A program made the translations under genes and the position numbers. DNA of 50,294 nt from Chloroflexota bacterium (lineage in GTDB: Bacteria > Chloroflexota > Anaerolineae > UBA2200). Location: positions 1 to 50,294 of the forward strand of contig JACIWW010000024.1 in assembly GCA_014360905.1 (NCBI GenBank), in the 5' to 3' direction. Shown piece after piece: positions 1-9,476 of the stretch. Position 1 is the first letter of the stretch. Every line of letters begins with the position of its first letter. The notes under the pieces are model-generated. The model was not told where the DNA came from, searched no databases, and saw nothing but the letters and a program-made list of their open reading frames with translations.

Positions 1-96
1 ATCGTGCCTGTGGCATTGGAAGCGGGATCACACTTTGCCATCCGCGAGGGTGGGCGCACCGTTGGTGCTGGTGTGGTCACCAAGATTCTGGGGTAG
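1..96 (+). CDS. tuf: Elongation factor Tu, C-terminal end (partial)
   Basis: The first 31 codons read as the end of EF-Tu domain 3, including the typical [20 protein letters not shown] segment, and stop at TAG 94-96. The rest of the gene lies before the window. EF-Tu brings aminoacyl-tRNA to the ribosome. Its position directly before rpsJ is the usual junction between the str operon and the S10 operon. Confidence 0.95.
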   Translation: MVPVALEAGSHFAIREGGRTVGAGVVTKILG

Positions 97-99
97 GAA

Positions 100-152
100 G
101 TGATGGGTAATGAGTGAGGAGTGAGGACCACTCGTCGCTCATTACTCGTCAC
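100..152 (+). promoter_or_regulatory. Long hairpin between tuf and rpsJ built from repeated words
   Basis: Positions 100-117 pair with 135-152 over 18 bases if three G-U pairs are allowed. After one G/G mismatch, 119-123 pairs with 129-133, leaving the loop AGGAC. The rpsJ ribosome binding site GGAGG (157-161) begins five bases past the stem. The arms are made of near-repeats of the words GAGTGAG and GTAATGAG. This could be a leader structure, an RNA processing site or a dispersed repeat. Confidence 0.6.
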
Positions 153-165
153 TCACGGAGGTTTT

Positions 166-477
166 ATGGCCAAGCGACAGCGAATCAGGATCAAGCTCAA
201 AGCATACGATCATCGGCTTTTGGATCAATCAGCGCGGCGTATTGTGGAGACGGCAGAGCAGACGGGGGCTGCAGTAATCGGCCCGGTGCCCTTGCCGACC
301 AAAATCGAAAAGTTCTGCGTGATGCGTTCGACTTTCATTGACAAAGACTCGCGCGAGCAATTTGAGATTCGAACCCATCGGCGTCTGATTGATGTGCTTG
401 AGCCGAATACCAAGACCATTGAGACTTTGATGAAGCTCAATCTGCCGGCTGGTGTGGACATCGAGATCAAGATCTAG
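166..477 (+). CDS. rpsJ: 30S ribosomal protein S10
   Basis: 103 residues, full length for S10, a small-subunit head protein that also acts as NusE in antitermination. The start ATG at 166 gives [20 protein letters not shown] and sits five bases after GGAGG. An upstream in-frame GTG at 121 would add 15 unrelated residues encoded by the intergenic hairpin, so I reject it. This is the first gene of the S10 block, 69 bases after tuf. Confidence 0.97.
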   Translation: MAKRQRIRIKLKAYDHRLLDQSARRIVETAEQTGAAVIGPVPLPTKIEKFCVMRSTFIDKDSREQFEIRTHRRLIDVLEPNTKTIETLMKLNLPAGVDIEIKI

Positions 478-617
478 CCGAAAGCCTGATTTAGCTGTAG
501 ACAGATCTCGGATCTATGAGAAATGACCTGGATTGCAAGTGATGGCATGTGCGTAAAGTGCCTTAGCATTGGTATGGTTCGAGACGGTAGACCGAGTTTC
601 GTATTTCTGGAGTGAAC

Positions 618-1244
618 ATGGCAACAAGAGAAGGATTATTGGGACGGAAAATCGGCATGAGCCGCATTTTTGATGAGCGTGGCGAGGTCGTGCCCGTGAC
701 CGTGATTGAGGCCGGACCTTGCTATGTGACGCAAATCAAAACTGTGGAAAAAGATGGCTACAATGCCATTCAGTTAGGGTTTGGCACAGCCAAGGGCTTG
801 AACGAGCCAAGCCGTGGCCACCTAAAGAACCTGCCGCCCTTGCGGCACTTGCGCGAATTGCGCACAGATGACATCGCTCGGTATAAGGTTGGTCAGGTGC
901 TGGATGTCAGCTTGTTCAAAGTGGGCGAGCGGGTGGACGTGATTGGCATCTCGAAGGGCCGAGGCTTTGCCGGCGTGATGAAACGCCATGGATTCAAGGG
1001 TGGGCCTGCAACTCGAGGACAATCGGACCGACAGCGTCACCCTGGGGCCATTGGTGCCAGCAATACGCCCGGATGGGTGGAAAAAGGCCGGCGTATGGCT
1101 GGGCACATGGGCAATGCGCGGGTTACGGTGCAGAATCTCCGTGTGGTGATGGTTGACCCGGAGCGCAACGTGTTGGCGGTTGAAGGAGGAGTACCGGGTG
1201 CACCAAAAGGTCTGTTGTTCATCCGAAAGGCTATCAAGCAATAG
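618..1244 (+). CDS. rplC: 50S ribosomal protein L3
   Basis: 208 residues. It opens with [20 protein letters not shown], typical of L3, and contains the central HPGAIG segment that reaches toward the peptidyl-transferase centre. ATG 618 is preferred over the in-frame GTG at 612 because GGAG at 609-612 is then correctly spaced. A 140-base gap separates it from rpsJ, unusually wide for this operon. I see no clear promoter or terminator there, but it could hold a leader element. Confidence 0.97.
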   Translation: MATREGLLGRKIGMSRIFDERGEVVPVTVIEAGPCYVTQIKTVEKDGYNAIQLGFGTAKGLNEPSRGHLKNLPPLRHLRELRTDDIARYKVGQVLDVSLFKVGERVDVIGISKGRGFAGVMKRHGFKGGPATRGQSDRQRHPGAIGASNTPGWVEKGRRMAGHMGNARVTVQNLRVVMVDPERNVLAVEGGVPGAPKGLLFIRKAIKQ

Positions 1245-1288
1245 GCCATGGCAATTTGACCATGCATCCGTCTTTGAGGAGACACGAA

Positions 1289-1909
1289 ATGCAAGTCAGT
1301 GTGCGCAATATGGCCGGTGAAACGGTCAGTCAAATTGAATTACGGGATGATATTTTTGGTCTAGAGCCGCATGAAGCGGTTATGCACCAAGCAGTGCTGC
1401 GGCAACTGGCCAATGCACGTTTGGGCACTGCGGATACCAAGACCAGGGGAGAGGTCAGCGGCGGTGGCAGGAAGCCATGGCGGCAAAAGCATACGGGTCG
1501 CGCCAGACAGGGCAGCATCCGTGCCCCCCATTGGAAGGGTGGTGGGGTGGTTTTTGGCCCACATCCACGTTCCTATCGCATGCGTATGCCGCGCAAAATG
1601 CGCCGCTTGGCCTTGAAATCGGCTCTCTCGGTCAAGGCAGCGGAGAACAACATTGTCTTGCTGGATGAGTTGGCCATGGAGGCACCCAGCACCAAAGACA
1701 TGCTGGCCCTTCTGGACAATCTGCAAGTTGAATCCAGCGCATTGATTCTGCTGCCGGAACGAGACGAGAACGTGGAAAAATCTGCCCGCAACATCCCTGA
1801 TGTGAAGACTTTGCATGCTGGCTGTCTCAACGTGATGGATATCCTGAAGTACGATACGTTGATCCTGCCAGTAAAGGCCCTCAAGCTCATCGAGCAGCAT
1901 CTGGGCTGA
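1289..1909 (+). CDS. rplD: 50S ribosomal protein L4
   Basis: 206 residues. It has the L4 extended loop (GGGRKPWRQKHTGRARQGS, about residues 64-82) that lines the nascent-peptide exit tunnel. The start at 1289 follows GAGGAG (1277-1282). An upstream TTG extension has no family similarity. In E. coli L4 represses its own S10 operon, but the sequence here does not show whether that occurs. Confidence 0.97.
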   Translation: MQVSVRNMAGETVSQIELRDDIFGLEPHEAVMHQAVLRQLANARLGTADTKTRGEVSGGGRKPWRQKHTGRARQGSIRAPHWKGGGVVFGPHPRSYRMRMPRKMRRLALKSALSVKAAENNIVLLDELAMEAPSTKDMLALLDNLQVESSALILLPERDENVEKSARNIPDVKTLHAGCLNVMDILKYDTLILPVKALKLIEQHLG

Positions 1910-1944
1910 TACGGGCAGAAGCGATAAGGAGAGTTGGAGCCAAG

Positions 1945-2232
1945 ATGGACATTTATGAAGTGCTCAAGCGTCCCATTGTGACAGAGAAATCGGGCAAACA
2001 ATCGGAGTATCACCATCGCTACACCTTTGAAGTGGATGCTCGGGCGAACAAGCAGCAAATCAAGGAAGCGGTGGAGCAGATCTTTAACGTGCAGGTCCTG
2101 GACGTGAATGTCATCAACATCCGCGGCAAACAACGTCGCTGGGGTAGGATTATCGGACGCACGAAGGATTGGAAGAAGGCGATCGTGACCCTGGCTCCGG
2201 GTCAGACCATCCAATTCTTCGAAGGCGTGTAG
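1945..2232 (+). CDS. rplW: 50S ribosomal protein L23
   Basis: 95 residues, normal length. It begins MDIYEVLKRPIVTEKS, the L23 N-terminal signature, and ends in the conserved KKAIVTLAPGQTIQFFEG segment. L23 sits at the exit of the peptide tunnel and is the docking point for trigger factor and SRP. It lies between rplD and rplB as expected; the RBS is TTGGAG at 1934-1939. Confidence 0.96.
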   Translation: MDIYEVLKRPIVTEKSGKQSEYHHRYTFEVDARANKQQIKEAVEQIFNVQVLDVNVINIRGKQRRWGRIIGRTKDWKKAIVTLAPGQTIQFFEGV

Positions 2233-2290
2233 TTGGTTGTGGTAGGAGCGCTGTCTTGAGGTACAGACGAGTTTTGAGGAATGGCGTATC

Positions 2291-3130
2291 ATGGCAATAA
2301 AGACGTATAAACCCACTTCGCCCGGTCGCCGGGGGATGACCGGCTATCTTTTTGAAGAGATTACTTCTACGGAACCAGAGGAGTCGTTGCTTGTTCCGCT
2401 GCGCAAAAAAGCAGGACGCAATGTGCGTGGCGTTGTTACCGTTCGTCACCAAGGCGGCGGACATAAGCGTATGTACCGTATTATTGATTTCAAGCGCGAC
2501 AAGATCAACATACCGGCGCGGGTGGAATCCATTCAATATGACCCGAACCGTTCCGCGCGCATTGCATTGCTCACGTATGCAGATGGCGAGAAGCGTTATA
2601 TCATCGCTCCGCTGGAGGTGAAAGTGGGCGATGTGTTGATGTCTGGGCCATCTGCCGAAATTCGGCCAGGCAATGCCATGCCCATTGAGCGCATCCCGCT
2701 GGGCACGTTGATCCATAACATTGAACTACAACCCGGTCGGGGTGGACAGTTGGTGCGTGCTGCTGGTGCATCCGCGCAGTTACTGGCAAAGGAAGGCGAC
2801 TATGCTCAAGTGCGCATGCCTTCTGGTGAGGTGCGGCTGATTTCCATCCGTTGTATGGCCACAATTGGCCAGGTTGGCAATACAGATCATGGCAATATCA
2901 AACTGGGGAAGGCTGGTCGTTCCCGTTGGTTGGGCATTCGTCCATCCGTGCGGGGTTCGGCGATGACGCCCCGTGACCACCCTCATGGTGGAGGGGAAGG
3001 GAAGGCGCCTATTGGCATGCCTTCGCCCAAGAGTCCATGGGGCAAGCCGACCTTGGGCGCGAAAACCCGCCGCCGCAAACAAACGGATAAGATGATCATC
3101 CGCCACCGGCAGAAGAAGAAACGCCAGTAA
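2291..3130 (+). CDS. rplB: 50S ribosomal protein L2
   Basis: 279 residues, full length. The N-terminal OB-fold region contains [18 protein letters not shown], and the C-terminal part carries the conserved [13 protein letters not shown] loop with the histidine near the peptidyl-transferase centre. ATG 2291 is the L2 start; ATG 2281 is out of frame. The RBS GAGGA (2275-2279) is somewhat distant. Confidence 0.97.
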   Translation: MAIKTYKPTSPGRRGMTGYLFEEITSTEPEESLLVPLRKKAGRNVRGVVTVRHQGGGHKRMYRIIDFKRDKINIPARVESIQYDPNRSARIALLTYADGEKRYIIAPLEVKVGDVLMSGPSAEIRPGNAMPIERIPLGTLIHNIELQPGRGGQLVRAAGASAQLLAKEGDYAQVRMPSGEVRLISIRCMATIGQVGNTDHGNIKLGKAGRSRWLGIRPSVRGSAMTPRDHPHGGGEGKAPIGMPSPKSPWGKPTLGAKTRRRKQTDKMIIRHRQKKKRQ

Positions 3131-3181
3131 AGTCATGCCGCTGTGGCAGATTATTCATGTGTGAGGTGAGGAGTCTGAGAC

Positions 3182-3460
3182 ATGTCCAGATCACTCAAAA
3201 AAGGACCTTATGTAGATCAGAAGCTTTTGCGGAAGATCGAAGCCATGAACCGCTCTGGAGAGAAGCGCGTTATCAAAACGTGGTCGCGTGCTTCGACCAT
3301 CTTTCCGCAGATGGTTGGGCATACCATTGCCGTGCACGATGGAAGGCGGCATGTGCCTATCTACATTACGGAGAACATGGTTGGGCATAAACTGGGGGAG
3401 TTTGCTCCCACGCGCTATTTCCGCGGGCACACCACTAAGGAGAAAAAAGTCAGAGCATAA
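3182..3460 (+). CDS. rpsS: 30S ribosomal protein S19
   Basis: 92 residues, typical length. [16 protein letters not shown] at the start, [22 protein letters not shown] in the middle and [14 protein letters not shown] near the end are S19 signatures. S19 binds the 16S 3' domain with S13 in the head of the small subunit. An overlapping frame starting at 3157 is a shadow. Confidence 0.97.
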   Translation: MSRSLKKGPYVDQKLLRKIEAMNRSGEKRVIKTWSRASTIFPQMVGHTIAVHDGRRHVPIYITENMVGHKLGEFAPTRYFRGHTTKEKKVRA

Positions 3461-3529
3461 GGCAAGAGACGGCACGGTTGCTCTGGGCATTGCTCCATTG
3501 TGGCAAGCATTGTTTGGGGAGAGTTGTGG

Positions 3530-3883
3530 ATGGATCTTCAAGTGAGAGCTGTGGCGAAGTATATCCGTATGTCGCCGCGAAAAGTGAAACTAGTAGTGGA
3601 CTTGGTGCGTGGCAAGCAGGTAGCTGAGGCATTGACCCTGTTGAAGTACTCCACCAAGGCAGCCGCGCGCCCTGTGGCGAAGGCGATCCAATCGGCAGCG
3701 GCCAATGCTGAGGACAAGTTTGGCCTTTCGCCGCAAGAATTGTACATTGCGGAGATCTATGCGGACGAGGGGCCTACTTACAAAAGAGGTCGCTTTGGCG
3801 CGCGAGGCCGGTTCAAACCGATCTTGAAACGGAGCACGCACATTACCGTCGTCCTAGGTGGTCTGGGACAGGGCTCGGAGTAA
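3530..3883 (+). CDS. rplV: 50S ribosomal protein L22
   Basis: 117 residues from ATG 3530, which follows GGGGAGAG (3517-3524). Signatures are the N-terminal VAKYIRMSPRKVKLVVDLVRG and the C-terminal beta-hairpin region KRGRFGARGRFKPILKRSTH that reaches into the exit tunnel. An upstream GTG at 3500 would add ten non-conserved residues and lacks an RBS. Confidence 0.96.
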   Translation: MDLQVRAVAKYIRMSPRKVKLVVDLVRGKQVAEALTLLKYSTKAAARPVAKAIQSAAANAEDKFGLSPQELYIAEIYADEGPTYKRGRFGARGRFKPILKRSTHITVVLGGLGQGSE

Positions 3884-3919
3884 TGTCTGGTAAGAGCGAA
3901 TGGGATCAAGGAGGCATTA

Positions 3920-4597
3920 GTGGGGCGAAAGGTACACCCGTTAGGCTTTAGGCTTGGTTACAACAAAGAATGGTACGCACGCTGGTATGCAGAAGGCAAA
4001 AACTATGTGGATTTGTTGCACGAGGATCTAGCCATTCGGCGCATGATCCACGAAACCCTGGGACAGCAAGCCGCTATCTCGAAGATCGAGATCGAGCGCT
4101 ATCCCAAACAGATCCGCATCACTATTCACTCTGCCAAGCCAGGCGTCGTCATCGGGCACAAAGGTAGAAATGTGGGCATCTTGCGCGACCAATTGGAGGA
4201 ATTGACGAAGAAAAAGGCCTGGGTGGAGGTTTCGGAAATCGAGCACCCAGAGCTAGAAGCAGCATTGATAGCGGATAGCATTGTCGAGCAGTTGGAAAAA
4301 CGCGTTTCGCATAAGCGGGCGATGAAACAGGCCGTCATGCGTGCGATGAGAGCGGGCGCCAAGGGCATTAAGATCCTCTGCTCTGGGCGGTTGGCCGGCG
4401 CGGAAATGGCGCGCAGCGAATGGGTGCGCGAGGGTCGTGTGCCGCTGCAGACACTGCGTGCGGATATTGATTATGCTTGCCGCGAAGCCTTGACTGTGCT
4501 GGGACGCATTGGGGTTAAGGTTTGGGTGTACCGTGGAGACCTACTGCCCGAAGGCAAGGAAAAAGTAGAGGTACCAGCATTTGTCGCTGAGGCCTAA
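3920..4597 (+). CDS. rpsC: 30S ribosomal protein S3
   Basis: 225 residues from a GTG start at 3920, preceded by AAGGAGG (3908-3914). It begins MGRKVHPLGFRLGYNKEWYA and has the KH-domain loop GVVIGHKGRNVGILRDQLE around residues 75-93. S3 sits at the mRNA entry side of the 30S head and contributes to helicase activity. Length and neighbours are standard. Confidence 0.97.
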   Translation: MGRKVHPLGFRLGYNKEWYARWYAEGKNYVDLLHEDLAIRRMIHETLGQQAAISKIEIERYPKQIRITIHSAKPGVVIGHKGRNVGILRDQLEELTKKKAWVEVSEIEHPELEAALIADSIVEQLEKRVSHKRAMKQAVMRAMRAGAKGIKILCSGRLAGAEMARSEWVREGRVPLQTLRADIDYACREALTVLGRIGVKVWVYRGDLLPEGKEKVEVPAFVAEA

Positions 4598-4639
4598 AGG
4601 CTTACACCAGGCAGTCATTTTAGTTCAGGAGATTGCACT

Positions 4640-5074
4640 ATGTTGATGCCCAAGAGGGTGAAATATCGCAAAGCTCAACGAGGCCGGATGAAGGGCCGCG
4701 CAACAAGGGGGAATACCGTAGCCTTTGGTGAATACGGTTTGCAGGCTTTGGAGCCACATTGGATTACCAGCCGCCAACTCGAAGCAGCACGGCGGGCTAT
4801 TGTGCGCTTCGTCCGTCGTGGTGGCAAGTTGTGGATACGCGTTTTCCCGGACAAACCGGTGACTGCCAAGCCGGCAGAGACCCGCATGGGCGGTGGCAAG
4901 GGCGCTTTGTCCCATTGGGTGGCGGTGGTCAAACCTGGCCGCATCCTGTTCGAAATTGCTGGTGTGCGGGAAGAGGTTGCGCGAGAGGCCTTTCGCTTGG
5001 CTGCGAACAAACTTCCCATTCGGACGCAATTTGTCAGCCGGGAGGACCTGGCTACGGGAGGTGAGTCATCGTGA
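4640..5074 (+). CDS. rplP: 50S ribosomal protein L16
   Basis: 144 residues. [19 protein letters not shown] at the start and [22 protein letters not shown] in the middle identify L16, which contacts the A-site tRNA region of the large subunit. ATG 4640 has CAGGAGA at 4627-4633; ATG 4646 is a less likely alternative. The stop overlaps the rpmC GTG start by four bases, implying translational coupling. Confidence 0.97.
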   Translation: MLMPKRVKYRKAQRGRMKGRATRGNTVAFGEYGLQALEPHWITSRQLEAARRAIVRFVRRGGKLWIRVFPDKPVTAKPAETRMGGGKGALSHWVAVVKPGRILFEIAGVREEVAREAFRLAANKLPIRTQFVSREDLATGGESS

Positions 5075-5280
5075 TCTCTGCCAAGGATTTGCGGACGCTG
5101 ACGGATGCCGAGCTGAACCAAAAGCTGCGCGAGGCGTATCAAGAACTGTTCAACTTGCGCTTCCGTCACGCAACGAAACAGATTGAGAACACCAGCCGCA
5201 TTCGCATCGTGCGGCGGGATATTGCACGTATCCGAACTATTATGCGCGAGCGCCAACTGCAAGCGGAACAGGAGGGATAG
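5071..5280 (+). CDS. rpmC: 50S ribosomal protein L29
   Basis: 69 residues from GTG 5071, overlapping the rplP stop by four bases (GTGA). Contains the L29 pattern [20 protein letters not shown] followed by the basic helix [19 protein letters not shown]29 lies near the tunnel exit next to L23. The GTG start is supported by the overlap and by an upstream GGGAGG within rplP. Confidence 0.95.
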   Translation: MISAKDLRTLTDAELNQKLREAYQELFNLRFRHATKQIENTSRIRIVRRDIARIRTIMRERQLQAEQEG

Positions 5281-5285
5281 CCTAG

Positions 5286-5537
5286 ATGAAAAGGCAACGG
5301 AAAAGCATGATTGGGCGTGTGGTGAGCGATAAAATGGATAAAACAGTCGTTGTCGCCGTGGAGACGCTCAAGCGTCACCGCTTGTATGGGAAAACGCTCA
5401 GGCAAGTAAAACGTTACAAAGCACATGATGAGAACAACGCCAGCCATAGCGGTGATCTCGTGCGCATTGAAGAGAGCAGACCGCTGAGCAGGGAAAAGCA
5501 CTGGGTTGTGGTGGAAATATTGGAGCGGGCGCAATGA
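5286..5537 (+). CDS. rpsQ: 30S ribosomal protein S17
   Basis: 83 residues, normal length, with the OB-fold signature [17 protein letters not shown] and the later [20 protein letters not shown] segment. A primary 16S binder of the 5' domain. It begins five bases after rpmC; the RBS GGAGG lies inside the rpmC end, and its stop overlaps the rplN start (ATGA). Confidence 0.96.
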   Translation: MKRQRKSMIGRVVSDKMDKTVVVAVETLKRHRLYGKTLRQVKRYKAHDENNASHSGDLVRIEESRPLSREKHWVVVEILERAQ

Positions 5538-5902
5538 TTCAGACATTTACCAGGTTGAAAGTTGCCGATAACACCGGCGCACGGGAAATCATGTGTATCA
5601 AAGTGCTTGGGGGCACCCGCAAGCGCTATGCACAGGTGGGCGACATCATTGTGGCTTCCGTTAAGGCAGCCACACCTGATAGTGTGGTCAAAAAGGGCGA
5701 AGTGGTCTATGCGGTGGTCGTGCGCACTGCCAAGGAATATGGTCGCCCGGATGGCTCTTATATCCGCTTTGATGAGAATGCGGCTGTGATTCTCGATAAA
5801 GAACGCAATCCCAGAGGGACGCGCATCTTCGGCCCTGTCGCTCGTGAGTTGCGCGAAAAGGGGTTTATGAAGATTGTTTCCCTTTCACCCGAAGTCCTAT
5901 AG
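5534..5902 (+). CDS. rplN: 50S ribosomal protein L14
   Basis: 122 residues, the usual length. Begins [20 protein letters not shown] and carries the L14 signatures ADNTGA and [15 protein letters not shown]14 contacts 16S h14 in an intersubunit bridge. The ATG overlaps the rpsQ stop by four bases, consistent with coupled translation. Confidence 0.97.
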   Translation: MIQTFTRLKVADNTGAREIMCIKVLGGTRKRYAQVGDIIVASVKAATPDSVVKKGEVVYAVVVRTAKEYGRPDGSYIRFDENAAVILDKERNPRGTRIFGPVARELREKGFMKIVSLSPEVL

Positions 5903-5954
5903 CGGACGAGCCAACAGTGGGATGCGTTGCCTGACTTTGTGAGGTAAGTAGAAG

Positions 5955-6329
5955 ATGAAGATTCGCAAAGGTGATACAGTTGAAGTAATTGCTGGGGATG
6001 ACAAAGGCTTGCGGGGAACGGTACGCCGCGTCATTCCGGGGCGCGAAGTGCTGCGCCGCCGGGCCCAAAAGGGTCAGCGGCGCGCCGGGATGGATCCCAA
6101 TCGCACGCGCGTGTTAGTCTCCGGTATCAATCTGGTGAAAAAACACCAGCGACGCACCGGTGATGTGCGCACGCAAGTGGGGATCATCGAGCGCGAGGCT
6201 CCGATCCATATTTCGAATGTGGCGCTGGTGTGCCCGCACTGCCAGAAAGCAACGCGAGTGGGCTATCAGGTGCTGGAGACCGGTGGCAAAGTTCGTGTCT
6301 GCAAGCGTTGTCACCAGACCATTGATTAA
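5955..6329 (+). CDS. rplX: 50S ribosomal protein L24, zinc-ribbon type
   Basis: 124 residues. The KOW motif is visible at the start (IRKGDTVEVIAGDDKGLRGTVRRV). The C-terminal third has Cys93-x2-Cys96 and Cys116-x2-Cys119, a four-cysteine ribbon found in many L24 proteins and probably binding zinc. L24 starts 50S assembly at the 23S 5' end. An insertion of basic residues (about 34-50) follows the KOW motif. Confidence 0.96.
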   Translation: MKIRKGDTVEVIAGDDKGLRGTVRRVIPGREVLRRRAQKGQRRAGMDPNRTRVLVSGINLVKKHQRRTGDVRTQVGIIEREAPIHISNVALVCPHCQKATRVGYQVLETGGKVRVCKRCHQTID

Positions 6330-6353
6330 TCGGCTTGTGAGGAGAGCAAGCGA

Positions 6354-6905
6354 ATGCCAGAAATGCCGAGATTGAAAGAGCGTTATCTAAACGAAGTGAT
6401 TCCAGCCATGCAGAAAGAATTTGGCTACCAGAACGTGATGCAGGTGCCACGCTTGGTCAAAGTCGTGGTGAATGTCGGCTTGGGCGAGGCTCTGCAAAAC
6501 GCCAAGGCTCTCGATGCCGCAGCAAAGGACATCGCGACTATCACGGGGCAGAAACCCATCATCACCCGAGCCAAAAAATCCATTGCTACTTTCAGGTTGC
6601 GGGCGGGCAATCCCATAGGTGTCAAGGTCACGCTGCGTGGAAAGCGGATGTACGATTTTCTGGATCGCCTGTTCAACATTGCCCTACCACGAGTGCGCGA
6701 TTTTCGTGGCGTCTCTCCGGATTCGTTCGACGGCCGGGGAAGCTATACCCTTGGGCTACGTGAACAGTTGGTCTGGCCGGAAATCCACTATGATTCGATT
6801 GACAAGGTCCGCGGCATGGAGATTACCATCGTGACCACGGCCAAGACCGATGATGAGGCACGCCAATTGTTGCGCTTGTTGGGCATGCCCTTTAGAAAAA
6901 GTTGA
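6354..6905 (+). CDS. rplE: 50S ribosomal protein L5
   Basis: 183 residues, standard length. Signatures are [16 protein letters not shown], the [19 protein letters not shown] stretch and the C-terminal [18 protein letters not shown]5 binds 5S rRNA and the P-site tRNA side of the central protuberance. The ATG 6354 follows GAGGAGAG. It precedes rpsN as in the canonical spc operon. Confidence 0.97.
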   Translation: MPEMPRLKERYLNEVIPAMQKEFGYQNVMQVPRLVKVVVNVGLGEALQNAKALDAAAKDIATITGQKPIITRAKKSIATFRLRAGNPIGVKVTLRGKRMYDFLDRLFNIALPRVRDFRGVSPDSFDGRGSYTLGLREQLVWPEIHYDSIDKVRGMEITIVTTAKTDDEARQLLRLLGMPFRKS

Positions 6906-6944
6906 ATCGCGTGGAAATAGTGAGCATAGTGAGGGAGAACGAAA

Positions 6945-7127
6945 TTGGCTAAAAAGTCCATGATCGCACGAGAAACCAGACGTAAGTATCCAACGCGTGT
7001 CCGCAATCGTTGTCGGAAGTGTGGACGCCCTCATGGCTATATGCGCAGGTTTGGGCTGTGTCGGATTTGCTTCCGCGAGATGGCGGCCAGTGGCCTGATA
7101 CCTGGCATCACCAAATCTAGTTGGTAA
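6945..7127 (+). CDS. rpsN: 30S ribosomal protein S14, zinc-binding type Z
   Basis: 60 residues, the short C+ form. Cys23-x2-Cys26 and Cys39-x2-Cys42 form the zinc ribbon. The start is a TTG at 6945 giving [16 protein letters not shown], preceded by GAGGGAG at 6931-6937. No ATG fits this frame upstream. S14 binds the 16S 3' domain late in 30S assembly. Confidence 0.96.
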   Translation: MAKKSMIARETRRKYPTRVRNRCRKCGRPHGYMRRFGLCRICFREMAASGLIPGITKSSW

Positions 7128-7167
7128 TATTTAATCGCCTGATTCCAGTTTGGGTAGGAGAGTGTTG

Positions 7168-7566
7168 ATGACCGTAACCGATCCGATTTCCGATATGTTG
7201 ACGCGGATCAACAATGCCATAGCCGTGCGCAAGCGCTATGTCGTGGTCCCGTCCTCGAAATTGAAGGTGGAGATCGCACGTGTATTGAAGGCGGAGGGCT
7301 ACATTGACCATTATGATTTGACCAAGGACCGCCCTCAACCCATGTTGCGCATCCAACTCAAATATACCAAGGATAACGAGCCTGTATTGACGGGTATGCG
7401 ACGCATCAGCAAGCCAGGTCGTCGCGTATATACCAAGCGCGATGACATTCCGCTGGTGCTGAGTGGCATGGGTATTGCCGTGCTCTCTACGCCGCGCGGA
7501 GTCATGACCGGCAAAAGAGCGCATCGGCTAGGGCTCGGTGGCGAAGTGATTTGTTACGTCTGGTAG
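7168..7566 (+). CDS. rpsH: 30S ribosomal protein S8
   Basis: 132 residues from ATG 7168, which follows GGTAGGAGAG. Begins MTVTDPISDMLTRINNA and ends with the S8 signature STPRGVMTGKRAHRLGLGGE. An in-frame GTG-like start at 7150 would add six unconserved residues and lie upstream of the RBS. S8 is a primary binder of the 16S central domain and, in E. coli, the spc operon repressor. Confidence 0.96.
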   Translation: MTVTDPISDMLTRINNAIAVRKRYVVVPSSKLKVEIARVLKAEGYIDHYDLTKDRPQPMLRIQLKYTKDNEPVLTGMRRISKPGRRVYTKRDDIPLVLSGMGIAVLSTPRGVMTGKRAHRLGLGGEVICYVW

Positions 7567-7641
7567 GCTGTGGGGATGCAGACAGGACGGGCCACAGAGC
7601 AGAATCGCATTACTGGTGAGTAGTACTTTGGAGGAAGAGAA

Positions 7642-8193
7642 GTGTCACGCATCGGTCGTTTGCCCATAACTCTACCAAAGGGTGTCCAGGTGACGGTTGA
7701 TGGCCATTCGGTCACCATACGAGGCCCTAAGGGAGAGTTATCTCGTGGATTTGATCCACGCATAGGAATTGAACTGCAGGATGGTAAATTGATTGTGACC
7801 CGTTCCAGTGACCAGCCGAAGGTACGGGCTTTGCACGGTTTGACACGTGCCTTGTTGGCGAACATGGTGGAGGGAGTATCCACCGGCTTTCGCAAGTCAT
7901 TGGAGATAGTAGGCGTTGGCTATCGAGCTGAAGTGCAGGGACAGGATCTAGTGCTGCAGGTTGGGTATTCCCATCCTGTCCGATACACGCCTCCACAGGG
8001 TATTGCCCTCACGGTGGAACAGGGAAACCGCATCATCCACGTGGATGGCATTGACAAAGAGTTGGTTGGTGAAGTGGCAGCCCAGATCAGAGCCGTGCGC
8101 GGCCCAGAACCTTATAAAGGGAAGGGAATCCGTTACCTTGGTGAGCAGGTGCGGCGCAAGGCTGGCAAAGCGGGCAAGGTATCGACAAAATAA
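7642..8193 (+). CDS. rplF: 50S ribosomal protein L6
   Basis: 183 residues from a GTG start at 7642 after TTGGAGGAAG. Begins MSRIGRLPITLPKGVQV; the second L6 repeat ends with the signature GPEPYKGKGIRYLGE near residues 150-164. L6 lies by the sarcin-ricin loop and the factor-binding site. Length and neighbours are canonical. Confidence 0.97.
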   Translation: MSRIGRLPITLPKGVQVTVDGHSVTIRGPKGELSRGFDPRIGIELQDGKLIVTRSSDQPKVRALHGLTRALLANMVEGVSTGFRKSLEIVGVGYRAEVQGQDLVLQVGYSHPVRYTPPQGIALTVEQGNRIIHVDGIDKELVGEVAAQIRAVRGPEPYKGKGIRYLGEQVRRKAGKAGKVSTK

Positions 8194-8235
8194 CTGTTCC
8201 TCGATGCATCTGTTTCAGTGAGGTTAAGGATAAGA

Positions 8236-8604
8236 ATGACGGATAAGAAGGACACGGAAGCAGCGCGTAGAAAAAGACATGAAAGAATTCGAATACGAGT
8301 GCGTGGTACACCAGAGCGACCTCGGCTGAATGTATTTCGCAGCCTGCGGCATATCTATGCTCAGGTAATTGATGATAGCCAGGGCCACACGATTGCCTCT
8401 GCCTGCACACTGGATGCAGAGATTCGCCAGCAGATTGGCGAACTGAACAAAACGGAGCAGGCCAAACTGGTGGGGCAGGTATTGGCAAAACGCGCCCTGG
8501 AAAAGGGTGTGAAGCAGGTGGTATTTGATCGTGGTGGCTACAAATACCACGGGCGTGTCAAAGCGCTTGCCGAAGCAGCCCGAGCAGGTGGGTTGCAATT
8601 CTAG
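8236..8604 (+). CDS. rplR: 50S ribosomal protein L18
   Basis: 122 residues. After a basic N-terminus come [20 protein letters not shown] and the C-terminal [24 protein letters not shown], both L18 signatures. L18 binds 5S rRNA with L5. ATG 8236 is preferred because AAGGA (8226-8230) is spaced correctly; GTG 8218 is upstream of that RBS and adds six residues. Confidence 0.96.
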   Translation: MTDKKDTEAARRKRHERIRIRVRGTPERPRLNVFRSLRHIYAQVIDDSQGHTIASACTLDAEIRQQIGELNKTEQAKLVGQVLAKRALEKGVKQVVFDRGGYKYHGRVKALAEAARAGGLQF

Positions 8605-8692
8605 CTGTGTTCAGCAGTATGGGATTTTGTAGCCTGCTGGCTTCAGCGAAGAAATGACGCTGGAAATCGGGTAGGGCAAAGAAGGGGGATGG

Positions 8693-9253
8693 ATGACAGA
8701 CGAGTTTGAGCATGAGTTGACAGAACCCGGAGCGGTGGAAGAAGCCGCAGCGGAACAACTGTTGCAGGAACGGCTCATTCATATAGACCGTGTGGCGAAG
8801 GTGATCAAGGGCGGCCGCCATTTTGGGTTTCGGGCGCTTGTCGTGGTCGGCGATGGCCAAGGCGGTGTAGGTGTTGGACTGGGTAAGGCTCGCGAAGTCC
8901 CAGATGCGATCCGCAAAGGGGTTGAACGGGCCAAGAAGAACATGGTCAAAATCCCGCTGATTGGCACCACGATCCCACATGAAATCGTATCCAAGTTTGG
9001 CGCGGCGCAGGTTTTGCTCAAACCGGCTTCGCCTGGTACGGGGGTGATTGCGGGTGGCAGTGTGCGTGCGGTTCTGGAAGTAGCCGGCATTAAGGATATC
9101 CTGACCAAATCCTTGGGCAGTTCCAACGCACTTAATGTCGCGTATGCGACCTGGCATGGACTGAGGAAACTGAAGGACATCGAGGCCGAAGCGCAACGGC
9201 GTGGCAAGAAAGCAAGCGACCTCACAGCACCATGGAGGAAGTCCGATGTCTAG
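8693..9253 (+). CDS. rpsE: 30S ribosomal protein S5
   Basis: 186 residues. About 25 acidic residues precede the S5 double-stranded RNA-binding domain ([20 protein letters not shown]) and the [19 protein letters not shown] signature. S5 affects decoding fidelity and forms part of the mRNA entry channel. The stop overlaps rpmD by eight bases. Confidence 0.96.
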   Translation: MTDEFEHELTEPGAVEEAAAEQLLQERLIHIDRVAKVIKGGRHFGFRALVVVGDGQGGVGVGLGKAREVPDAIRKGVERAKKNMVKIPLIGTTIPHEIVSKFGAAQVLLKPASPGTGVIAGGSVRAVLEVAGIKDILTKSLGSSNALNVAYATWHGLRKLKDIEAEAQRRGKKASDLTAPWRKSDV

Positions 9254-9452
9254 GAAGAAGAAAGTGAGCAGGAAACTGCGTGTCATCTATGTCAAAAGTG
9301 CGATTGGCTACTCGCAGAAGCAGAAGGGCACGATCCGAGCCCTTGGGCTGAAGCAGTTGGGCGATATAGTGGAGCATGAAGACACGCCTGTTATACGTGG
9401 TATGGTGGACAAAGTACGACACCTGGTGCAGGTAGAGGAGATCGAAGCCTAA
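9246..9452 (+). CDS. rpmD: 50S ribosomal protein L30
   Basis: 68 residues from ATG 9246, preceded by GGAGGA (9233-9238) inside rpsE. The L30 core [20 protein letters not shown] and [18 protein letters not shown] are present. A basic eight-residue N-terminal stretch precedes it. An upstream in-frame start at 9201 would overlap rpsE deeply and is not needed. Confidence 0.94.
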   Translation: MSRKKKVSRKLRVIYVKSAIGYSQKQKGTIRALGLKQLGDIVEHEDTPVIRGMVDKVRHLVQVEEIEA

Positions 9453-9476
9453 CAGTTGCTTAGGAGCGTGAACGAG

